A stretch of 5,600 nucleotides of DNA from Methanobacteriota archaeon (lineage in GTDB: Archaea > Halobacteriota > Methanosarcinia > Methanosarcinales > Methanoperedenaceae): NCBI GenBank assembly GCA_018899795.1, contig JAHIHJ010000329.1:1-5600 (forward strand), read 5' to 3'. The stretch's first letter is position 1; every line of letters begins with the position of its first letter. Made by a program: the position numbers and the translations under genes. This document shows positions 1 through 4,778 of the stretch, one piece after another. The notes under the pieces were generated by a model. The model worked only from the letters and a program-made list of their open reading frames with translations, made no database searches and was not told the DNA's origin.

Positions 1-1050
1 CTCACCTCCGATTTGCTCGGCAAGGAAAACACTCAAATCCTTTATTTCGAAATCATATTTTTCAACTGACTCCAGTTCTTCTTTCATACACGAGAGGTGG
101 GCAAGACATTTGGGGCACGTCGTAACAAGTACTTTTGCACCGGTCTTTTTAGCCTCATCGAGACGGGTTTTCCGTATTGCTTTACTTTTATCATCGCAAT
201 TCATCATTGAGCTCACCCCACAGCACCATGCATTTTCCCTGTTGTGTTCCATTTCAATAATTTTTGCGCCCGCTGCTTTGATGGCTTTCCGGGGGGCATC
301 ATATTCACCCATATGTCTACCTAGCCTGCATGCATCGTGGTATGTAACCACAGCATCGGTATTAATGCCAAGTTTTTCATCATTAAGAAGCTGTGAAATA
401 TGTATAACTTCTATGGGCAGTTCATAATCCTTACTGAAAGTACGGTAGCATTCCGCACATGAAGTAACAAGCCTCTTGATGCCGCTTTCCTTAATGAGTT
501 TAATGTTTTGACTTTTTAGTTTTTCAAATGTCTGCACATCTCCCTGCCAGAGCTGGTCATGACCGCAGCATTTGAGCTTAAGGAGTTTCGGGTTATATCC
601 AGCTTTGTTCAACAATTTCATAGATGATGCCGCAATGGGTTTGAATTTCACATCTACATCAAAGAACATATCCTGAAAATCGATACAACCGGGATAATAT
701 CCTACTGTTGAATCTTTACTTCCATCTTCAGTAAGGCTGGATCTGCTCTCATCGATTTCTCCCATCATTTCAGATACCATACCAAATACCCCCTTATGTA
801 CCGGCATTTCAACTTTTTTACCCTGTCTTTTTTCTTTGACGAACTCGGGATAATCTACTTCCTGCGGGCACATTTCATAGCAAAGCGCACAGGTCAGGCA
901 TGTATTTACATCATCTGATTCCTGCCTGTAAACATTGTAGTTGTTAATCGAACTTCTTGGCGATATTTTTAATACCCTGCGTTCGGGACAAATTGAGGTA
1001 CATTTACCGCATTGATAGCAAGCCTGTAAGTTAATCGTTTCCATCACCAT
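1..1050 (-). CDS. HdrD-like iron-sulfur oxidoreductase with two CCG domains (partial, C-terminus off the left edge)
   Basis: This is a cytoplasmic-type Fe-S oxidoreductase of the heterodisulfide reductase HdrD/HdrB family. I translated the minus strand by hand and found 350 open codons running off the window edge with no stop. Residues 11-21 (C11, C14, C17, C21-P) and 51-61 (C51, C54, C57, C61-P) form two ferredoxin-type [4Fe-4S] sites, as in HdrC. Two cysteine-rich CCG modules follow: C122, C161-C162 with C198/C201, and C241, C276-C277 with C312/C315. In HdrB/HdrD such modules hold the noncubane clusters that reduce the CoM-S-S-CoB disulfide. The HdrC-then-HdrB order in one chain is the HdrD arrangement, but many family members act on other substrates or pass electrons to flavin dehydrogenases, so the substrate is unproven. 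The start is ATG at 1050, or ATG at 1044 two codons later; an in-frame TAA lies 15 codons upstream of 1050. No strong ribosome binding site is visible. No HdrE-like membrane cytochrome gene is in view. Confidence 0.88.
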   Translation of the reverse strand, partial: MVMETINLQACYQCGKCTSICPERRVLKISPRSSINNYNVYRQESDDVNTCLTCALCYEMCPQEVDYPEFVKEKRQGKKVEMPVHKGVFGMVSEMMGEIDESRSSLTEDGSKDSTVGYYPGCIDFQDMFFDVDVKFKPIAASSMKLLNKAGYNPKLLKLKCCGHDQLWQGDVQTFEKLKSQNIKLIKESGIKRLVTSCAECYRTFSKDYELPIEVIHISQLLNDEKLGINTDAVVTYHDACRLGRHMGEYDAPRKAIKAAGAKIIEMEHNRENAWCCGVSSMMNCDDKSKAIRKTRLDEAKKTGAKVLVTTCPKCLAHLSCMKEELESVEKYDFEIKDLSVFLAEQIGGE

Positions 1051-1062
1051 CTTTTCTATTAT

Positions 1063-1080
1063 TGAATCTGCTGAATCTGC
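1063..1080 (-). repeat. Tandem 9-bp repeat in the leader of the HdrD-like gene
   Basis: On the minus strand GCAGATTCA occurs twice head to tail, just upstream of the HdrD-like start. A degenerate third copy (CAGAATCAATT) lies further upstream near 1081-1091. It sits in the presumed 5' untranslated leader. Read in the gene's frame it would encode Ala-Asp-Ser twice, but no standard start codon lies between it and the upstream in-frame stop. It may be a binding site or simple slippage; no function can be assigned. Confidence 0.6.
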
Positions 1081-1147
1081 AATTGATTCTGTAATTTATT
1101 CTTTAGATATTTTGATAGGTTTTAAACATATCGATTTTAACCGCAGT

Positions 1148-1175
1148 GGAGCATCATTATTAATAATGTTACTCC
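1148..1175. terminator. 28-bp near-perfect palindrome at the 3' end of the mcrD remnant
   Basis: The core CATTATTAATAATG (1155-1168) is a perfect 14-bp palindrome. It is flanked symmetrically by GGAG (1148-1151) and CTCC (1172-1175), with only two mismatched pairs in the intervening triplets. The mcrD remnant's TAA stop (1171-1169) lies within it. On the minus strand it lies between that stop and the HdrD-like gene, so a transcript-end hairpin or a regulator site for the downstream gene are both possible. No oligo-T run follows directly on the minus strand, which weakens the terminator reading. Confidence 0.45.
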
Positions 1176-1530
1176 GTTTTTCTATGATAATTTTTTTTAT
1201 CTATATCAACAACGCACAGGTTGCCTTCCTCTTTAGCATTCGGGTCTATAAGCCCGAGTAAGCGCTCATCCTCAAGGTTGATGCTTTCATCGTCACTGCT
1301 TTTGAACCCATACTTTCCATAGTCGGTAAGAGTCGGTTTCTTTTTAATGAAATGTCCCCTCTTGAACTCAAATGAAAAAGGGAGCGCCCGTTCACAAGCT
1401 TTTCTGACATTCTCCACAGCGCCCTCATCTTCTACCTCGACAAGTATCTCGCCTACAATAATATGCAGTTCCCGGTAGCAGCAATCGTCTGGGAAATATC
1501 CTCACTTGAATTGGTTTTTTTTTCTGTCAC
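1169..1530 (-). pseudogene. mcrD: mcrD remnant: methyl-coenzyme M reductase operon protein D, internally shortened and out of frame
   Basis: McrD is a small accessory protein of the methyl-coenzyme M reductase operon, thought to act in MCR assembly or activation rather than catalysis. The frame from about 1477 to the TAA at 1169 reads like the McrD C-terminal half: VGEILVEVEDE, then LPFSFEFKRGHFIKKKPTLTDY, then RLLGLIDPNAK. These match conserved family blocks known to me (an 'LPF-F-R-G-F---KPTVTDY' block and 'LLG--DP-AK'). This frame is closed by a TGA at 1504-1502. Upstream, a different frame starts with GTG at 1530, behind a GAGG motif at 1541-1538, and runs 25 codons (polar, MTEKKTNSSEDISQ-like) to a TAG at 1453. 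A -1 shift would join them into only about 120 residues against roughly 140-175 for the family, so the middle also appears lost. A GTG at 1417 could still yield an 82-residue fragment. No other mcr gene is visible nearby. The family call is strong; the pseudogene call is inference. Confidence 0.8.
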
Positions 1531-1560
1531 CTTAACGCCTCGTACCATTCATTTTACATT

Positions 1561-1570
1561 TTATTATACA
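1561..1570 (-). promoter_or_regulatory. Candidate TATA box for the mcrD remnant
   Basis: The minus strand reads TGTATAATAA here, an archaeal TATA-like element. A start site about 25 bases downstream would fall near 1540. That fits the GTG start at 1530 better than the ATG at 1548, which would lie upstream of the transcript start. This rests on sequence only. Confidence 0.4.
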
Positions 1571-1603
1571 AATAATTGTTGCCATGGATATTAAATGTTT
1601 TGG

Positions 1604-1619
1604 TTCGTACGCATACGAA
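1604..1619. promoter_or_regulatory. 16-bp inverted repeat in the divergent promoter region
   Basis: TTCGTA and TACGAA are perfect 6-bp inverted arms separated by CGCA. The element lies between the two divergent TATA-like boxes (1561-1570 minus and 1677-1684 plus). It is the only GC-containing dyad in an AT-rich stretch. This is a typical place and size for a dimeric helix-turn-helix operator serving one or both genes, but no regulator gene is visible in the window. Confidence 0.4.
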
Positions 1620-1676
1620 TGAATTATTTGATCATAAATCCTGCAGTATATTATGAGCAAATTCCTGCCGGGAATC

Positions 1677-1684
1677 TTTATATC
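1677..1684 (+). promoter_or_regulatory. TATA box for the Ig-repeat surface protein gene
   Basis: TTTATATC is close to the methanogen TATA consensus. A start site about 25 bases downstream, near 1705, leaves a short leader containing GGAGG at 1715-1719 before the ATG at 1728. An upstream in-frame ATG at 1653 lies before this TATA box, which argues against its use. Confidence 0.55.
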
Positions 1685-1727
1685 TACGCGATACAATAAC
1701 GATGTTAGTTTATCGGAGGATGGAATT

Positions 1728-3143
1728 ATGCGAGGATACGATGATGACAAGAATACAAAGATATATTTAGCTATTGCGCTGGTTGCAGGACTGATACTTG
1801 GAGCCGGTTTTAACGGCTTAATTGGCTCTATTCTGACAGGATCAGGGCAATTGAATATTATAAGCGTACCGGACAATATCGGCGCTGTAAAGAGCACAAA
1901 TGTGAAGTTCATAACGTTCATCAACGGCGCTGCCGTGGGAAATGTCAATATCACACTTTCGGGCGCTGCAGTTTCCCATGGGACAACGGATGAGAATGGA
2001 ATGCTTGAACTTCCGGTGTATGCAACCACAAATGGCAGTATCAGTGTGACCGCATCAAGATCCGGTTACAGGAACGGAACTTCTGTTATCAAAGCTACAC
2101 CCAGTTTGGATGTGAGTGCCATACCATCCTCAATAACCGCAGATGTTGCCACATACGTTACATTCACGGTAAAGAGCATGGGTAAACCGGTGACCGAAAC
2201 TTACGTAAATATTTCGGGCGCAGGCATAGCTCTTGAAGGTATGACGGATTCAAGCGGTCAGATCATCAAACAGCTCAATGCCCCTAACACAGGAAAGATC
2301 GTCGCAACCGCCAGAATGGATGGATACGCGGAAGGTTCAGCGATCGTGACCTCGGCAAGCCAGGAAATTCTTACAATTTCTTCATCTTCAGGCAGTCTAA
2401 CGGTAAATGTTCCGGCATATTTAACATTTACAGTAACGGCTGGAGGTTCTCCCGTATCTGATGCAGGCATCCGCATTAGCGGCGCTGCTATCGGGGACGG
2501 AATCACTAATGCGGATGGGAAGACCATTGTTTTATTGACGCCCCATACCACCGGCACCATAACTGCATGGGCTAGCAAGACCGGTTTCGCAGGTGGGTCA
2601 ACATCCATTACGTCTACAGGCACGCAGTCGTTATCAATTTCAGCGTCCCCCTCGTCAATAACAGCGGCAACCCCTACCTTCGTTACATTCACCGTGAAAA
2701 GCGGAAACAGCTTCATAAGTGATTCCACGGTCACACTCACCGGGGCTGCAAGCGGGAACGGGGTCACGAACCAGAACGGTATTGCCATAATACTGGTAAA
2801 TTCGACAGGGACAGGCACAATAACAGCGACAGCGTCACGGACAGGATACACTGCAGGCAGCGTAACCTTCTCAGGTGTCGGGCAGCAGACTTTAAGCGTG
2901 AGCGCAACTCCATCCAATCTCACCAACGGCGCAGCAACGTTTGTGACATTTACGGTGAAAAGCGGCAGTCATCCTGTAAGCGGGGCTACCGTAAGTGTGT
3001 CAGGCGGCGGTATCACTGAAGATGGAATGACGAACACCGCGGGTCAGGTTACGATGCAGATCACAGCTTCAGGCACCGGGACGATAAATGTGGTTGCGCG
3101 AAAAGACGGGTACACTGATGTACAGATGACGCTGGCGCATTAA
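1728..3143 (+). CDS. N-terminally anchored surface protein with five Ig-like repeats
   Basis: This predicted cell-surface protein has 471 residues. After a short charged cytoplasmic head (MRGYDDDKNTK), residues about 12-37 form a hydrophobic anchor with no clear cleavage site, so the rest should face outward. Five repeats follow: 42-126, 127-214, 215-301, 302-388 and 389-471. Each contains a strand like 'TFVTFTVKSG', then 'SGA', then 'GxTNxxG', then 'GTITATASRTGY'. This resembles bacterial Ig-like (Big_1/invasin type) or carboxypeptidase-regulatory-like beta-sandwich folds, common in archaeal adhesins and S-layer-associated proteins. Six N-X-S/T sequons (N74, N102, N116, N161, N358, N397) allow N-glycosylation. 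There are no cysteines, no catalytic motif and no C-terminal sorting signal; the protein stops right after repeat five. ATG 1728 is preferred over ATG 1653 because of GGAGG at 1715-1719 and the TATA box at 1677-1684. An adhesive or structural role is inference; the partner is unknown. Confidence 0.82.
   Translation: MRGYDDDKNTKIYLAIALVAGLILGAGFNGLIGSILTGSGQLNIISVPDNIGAVKSTNVKFITFINGAAVGNVNITLSGAAVSHGTTDENGMLELPVYATTNGSISVTASRSGYRNGTSVIKATPSLDVSAIPSSITADVATYVTFTVKSMGKPVTETYVNISGAGIALEGMTDSSGQIIKQLNAPNTGKIVATARMDGYAEGSAIVTSASQEILTISSSSGSLTVNVPAYLTFTVTAGGSPVSDAGIRISGAAIGDGITNADGKTIVLLTPHTTGTITAWASKTGFAGGSTSITSTGTQSLSISASPSSITAATPTFVTFTVKSGNSFISDSTVTLTGAASGNGVTNQNGIAIILVNSTGTGTITATASRTGYTAGSVTFSGVGQQTLSVSATPSNLTNGAATFVTFTVKSGSHPVSGATVSVSGGGITEDGMTNTAGQVTMQITASGTGTINVVARKDGYTDVQMTLAH
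1851..3140 (+). repeat. Five tandem protein repeats of about 85-88 codons
   Basis: The units lie at 1851-2105, 2106-2369, 2370-2630, 2631-2891 and 2892-3140. DNA conservation is strongest around the strand encoding V-T-F-T-V-K-S, for example near 2158-2176, 2683-2702 and 2942-2962. Repeats 2, 4 and 5 share SxxPSxxT openings and VTFTVKS strands, while repeats 1 and 3 are the more divergent ones. This pattern points to domain duplication and possible copy-number variation between strains. Confidence 0.8.
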
Positions 3144-3169
3144 GGAGTCGGCTCGCATCTTTCCTGTTA

Positions 3170-3197
3170 AATGATGGTGTCGCAATACACCATCATT
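3170..3197. terminator. Strong hairpin between convergent genes
   Basis: ATGATGGTGT (3171-3180) pairs perfectly with ACACCATCAT (3187-3196) around a 6-base loop. A further A-T pair at 3170/3197 gives an 11-bp stem. It lies 26 bases after the surface-protein stop and 43 bases beyond the ferredoxin stop on the other strand. It is best read as a shared 3'-end structure that ends or stabilises both transcripts. No long U tract follows on the plus strand. Confidence 0.6.
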
Positions 3198-3217
3198 CTA
3201 CCATCTGACGAGTGTTC

Positions 3218-3237
3218 AAAAATGAACGTGAAAAAAA
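3218..3237 (-). terminator. Oligo-T tracts downstream of the ferredoxin gene
   Basis: On the minus strand a T7 tract (3237-3231) follows the ferredoxin stop within three bases, and a T5 tract lies at 3222-3218. Archaeal RNA polymerase terminates at oligo-T tracts without needing a hairpin, so this is a plausible terminator for the leftward transcript. A short dyad (GTTCA...TGAAC, 3214-3227) spans the second tract. Confidence 0.5.
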
Positions 3238-3239
3238 GA

Positions 3240-3476
3240 TTATATCTGGACCATTGCCAGCGAGTCCACAGGGCAGTTCTTGGTACATATCCCGCATGCG
3301 ATGCAGGAGTCGTAGTCCACTATTGCCAGCCCGTTGCTCACAAAAATAGCAAGTTTTGCAGTATCGACATTGAAATCTTCTGCCTTTGACATCTTTGTAT
3401 TAGTCGGGCAGACCGTAACACATATCCCGCACCCGTTGCAAATATCCGATTGTACAAGCTTCTTATCTTTTGCCAT
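3240..3476 (-). CDS. Two-cluster [4Fe-4S] ferredoxin, FwdG-like
   Basis: This 78-residue soluble electron carrier has two complete [4Fe-4S] motifs: C13, C16, C19, C23-P and C58, C61, C64, C68-P. The 34 residues between them are longer than in a minimal bacterial ferredoxin and contain an extended beta-rich insert (AKLAIFVSNGLAIVDYD). That layout resembles FwdG, the small ferredoxin subunit of formylmethanofuran dehydrogenase, but no other fwd gene is present here, so the partner is unknown. It starts 39 bases after the tubulin-like gene on the same strand and could be read through from it. It also has its own TATA-like box at 3501-3508, which would place transcription within a few bases of the ATG. 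There is no Shine-Dalgarno sequence, consistent with a leaderless message. The ferredoxin call is secure; the FwdG resemblance is moderate. Confidence 0.92.
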   Translation of the reverse strand: MAKDKKLVQSDICNGCGICVTVCPTNTKMSKAEDFNVDTAKLAIFVSNGLAIVDYDSCIACGICTKNCPVDSLAMVQI

Positions 3477-3500
3477 AGGTTATGATACTGCATTCAATGA

Positions 3501-3508
3501 TATGAATA
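3501..3508 (-). promoter_or_regulatory. Candidate TATA box for the ferredoxin gene
   Basis: The minus strand reads TATTCATA, preceded by a purine-rich CGAAA that could serve as a BRE. Its centre is about 28 bases from the ATG at 3476, so transcription would begin at or within a few bases of the start codon. The gene lacks a Shine-Dalgarno sequence, which fits a leaderless transcript. Confidence 0.35.
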
Positions 3509-3515
3509 TTTCGAT

Positions 3516-4259
3516 TTAATTTTCAAGTTCTGCCGAGGCTCCGATCGACAGTAATGTCAGCACTTTCGGGTTAGCGCCAGGGTGCAGCAGGACGCCTTTG
3601 AATATCTGACCTACACCTGCGAGCTTCTCAACTTCGCTTGTGATATCGTTGATATTAAGATATTTTTTATCGCCCTCTATTATGATCATCGCCCTTGTGG
3701 CTTCCGTATAAGGGTCAAGCTCATATAGAAGACCCGCGTGCGACAGGCTGTGCTTTATGACAGCCTTTACAGACAGGTTCTTGTCGCCCTCCCCGAAGCC
3801 CATCGTCGCAAGCTTTGAACCGCCCGACATTACGGTCTTGAAATCCCCCAGGTCAGTGACCATCATCATTTCGCTATCAAGCGCCTTAAGGAGGAAAAGA
3901 AAACGCTCCGCGATAGTCCTGTTGATCTCGTCATAAGCGCTTTTGATATCTTTTCCGAGATGCTTGAGGAACTGGTTATCCACGATTATGTTGCCGTCCG
4001 AATTTCCGTCCATGAGTTCTTTCAGGCAGAAGACCGAATTCTGGAGATAGATAGAACCTTCTTCCCGAAAAGGCAGTACGACGATCCCGTATACATTATA
4101 TTTATATCGTTCTTTAATTGCGTCTATAAGAATCGGTAAAAATGATGACCCGGTGCCACCTGATGCTGATGCTATTACAAAAGCCACATCGAAATCACCG
4201 CGTTCCTCGATGGCGCGAAGAAGCAGTTCTTTGTTATCTTCAAAACATTTTTTCCTCAA
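3516..4259 (-). CDS. FtsZ/tubulin-family protein lacking the N-terminal nucleotide-binding segment
   Basis: This is a cytoskeletal FtsZ/tubulin-superfamily protein of 247 residues. It opens just before the glycine-rich T4 loop: residues 33-39 are SGGTGSS, against the usual GGGTGTG. Further family landmarks are VLPFREEG (61-68), IIVDNQFL (91-98) and TVMSGGSKLATMGFGEGD (142-159). The catalytic T7 loop, NxDxxD in FtsZ, appears as V134-x-D136-x-x-D139, so both acids are kept and the asparagine is lost. About 100 N-terminal residues (loops T1-T3 of the Rossmann fold) are absent. An in-frame TAA five codons upstream rules out a longer form in this frame. The start is TTG at 4259, overlapping the TGA of the upstream membrane protein as TTGA, which suggests translational coupling. 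Either it is a degenerate, non-canonical tubulin acting with the membrane protein, or a 5'-truncated relic. The intact downstream frame favours a gene still under selection. Confidence 0.82.
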   Translation of the reverse strand: MRKKCFEDNKELLLRAIEERGDFDVAFVIASASGGTGSSFLPILIDAIKERYKYNVYGIVVLPFREEGSIYLQNSVFCLKELMDGNSDGNIIVDNQFLKHLGKDIKSAYDEINRTIAERFLFLLKALDSEMMMVTDLGDFKTVMSGGSKLATMGFGEGDKNLSVKAVIKHSLSHAGLLYELDPYTEATRAMIIIEGDKKYLNINDITSEVEKLAGVGQIFKGVLLHPGANPKVLTLLSIGASAELEN

Positions 4260-4675
4260 TACGAATACTCTTTATGTCTTTTTAGGGTCAATATCACAAC
4301 ACTTATCATTATTAAAATTATTGGCAAAATAATATACAACTGAATTCCGTCTTTTCTTGTAACGGTTATTCGCTCAGAGTTAGTAGGCGAACCTATGGGG
4401 TCATCGTTGTAAGTTATAAAAGAGGCATTTACCGTGACCCTGTCATATTTGATCGGCTCGCCATCCCACAGGTTGTAGAATTTTGATGTACCCCATGATG
4501 TCATGTTCACCTTTGCATAGTAAGACGGGAGGAGCTCCACGACCTCGATAAGAAAAGTTCCATTATCAAAACTCAATCCCGAGTTGTTTTCCATCTTGAA
4601 TGAATATGTCTGATCGGAAGCCTGTACCACTGGTATCAGTAATAGAATTATCATTATAAAATGAGATACTCTCAT
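4256..4675 (-). CDS. Small type I membrane protein, first gene of the operon with the tubulin-like protein
   Basis: I do not recognise the family. The 139 residues show a clear plan: a signal peptide (1 to about 20, hydrophobic IMIILLLIPVV, likely cut near Q-A-S), then an extracellular domain of about 90 residues. A membrane helix follows at about 113-131 (LYIILPIILIMISVVILTL), then a basic 8-residue cytoplasmic tail, KRHKEYSY. The outer domain has four N-glycosylation sequons (NNS, NGT, NMT, NAS) and no cysteines, and is probably beta-rich. The ATG at 4675 has GGAG at 4687-4684 and a strong TATA box at 4725-4732. Its stop overlaps the start of the FtsZ/tubulin-like gene by TTGA. That makes it a candidate membrane anchor or receptor whose cytoplasmic tail could contact the tubulin-like protein; this last point is inference from the overlap. 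Confidence 0.78.
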   Translation of the reverse strand: MRVSHFIMIILLLIPVVQASDQTYSFKMENNSGLSFDNGTFLIEVVELLPSYYAKVNMTSWGTSKFYNLWDGEPIKYDRVTVNASFITYNDDPIGSPTNSERITVTRKDGIQLYIILPIILIMISVVILTLKRHKEYSY

Positions 4676-4711
4676 CTGGTCTTCTCCGTTTTGCCCATGC
4701 TACTAATTAAA

Positions 4712-4752
4712 TGATAGTCGATGCTATATATACCTTATGAGTATAACTATCA
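4712..4752. promoter_or_regulatory. 7-bp inverted repeats bracketing the TATA box
   Basis: TGATAGT (4712-4718) and ACTATCA (4746-4752) are perfect inverted 7-mers with centres 34 bases apart, about three helical turns. They enclose the TATA box at 4725-4732. A dimeric or looping regulator bound to both sites would cover the core promoter, so repression of the membrane-protein/tubulin operon is the simplest reading. No regulator is known from the window. Confidence 0.4.
4725..4732 (-). promoter_or_regulatory. TATA box for the membrane-protein/tubulin-like operon
   Basis: TATATATA is a consensus-quality archaeal TATA box. Transcription about 25 bases downstream would start near 4702, giving a leader of about 27 bases that includes the GGAG ribosome binding site. 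The promoter lies wholly in the 103-base gap after nadC, which argues that the operon is transcribed independently of nadC. Confidence 0.65.
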
Positions 4753-4778
4753 GCATAAACATAATGAGAAAGTTCTGA

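Noticed and set aside
110..427. An open plus-strand frame of 105 codons
   Set aside because: It lies antisense to the HdrD-like gene, whose minus-strand frame contains all the expected cysteine motifs.
1104..1126. TATA-like stretches (CAAAATATCT, TTTAAAAC) upstream of the HdrD-like gene
   Set aside because: Two competing weak matches occur in AT-rich sequence; I cannot choose one as a promoter. One of them probably serves the gene.
1246..1428. A 60-codon minus-strand frame inside the mcrD remnant
   Set aside because: It is out of frame with the McrD-like sequence and has no recognisable motif.
1653..1727. An upstream in-frame ATG that would extend the surface protein by 25 residues
   Set aside because: It lies before the TATA box at 1677-1684 and has no ribosome binding site, while ATG 1728 has GGAGG nine bases upstream and is followed by a sensible membrane anchor.
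1532..2029. A minus-strand open frame of 165 codons across the divergent region
   Set aside because: It overlaps the promoter region and the first Ig repeat, has no ribosome binding site or recognisable motif, and opposes a well-supported gene.
2258..2926. A long minus-strand open frame (222 codons) opposite the Ig repeats
   Set aside because: Its Val/Pro-rich composition is the mirror of Thr/Gly/Ser codons in the repeats. There is no start signal and no independent support.
1851..3140. The repeats considered as a CRISPR array or DNA satellite
   Set aside because: The period is about 260 bases, in frame, divergent and protein-coding. There are no short identical repeats with unique spacers.
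3171..3389. A plus-strand frame of 72 codons starting in the hairpin
   Set aside because: Its start is inside the hairpin stem and most of it is antisense to the ferredoxin gene.
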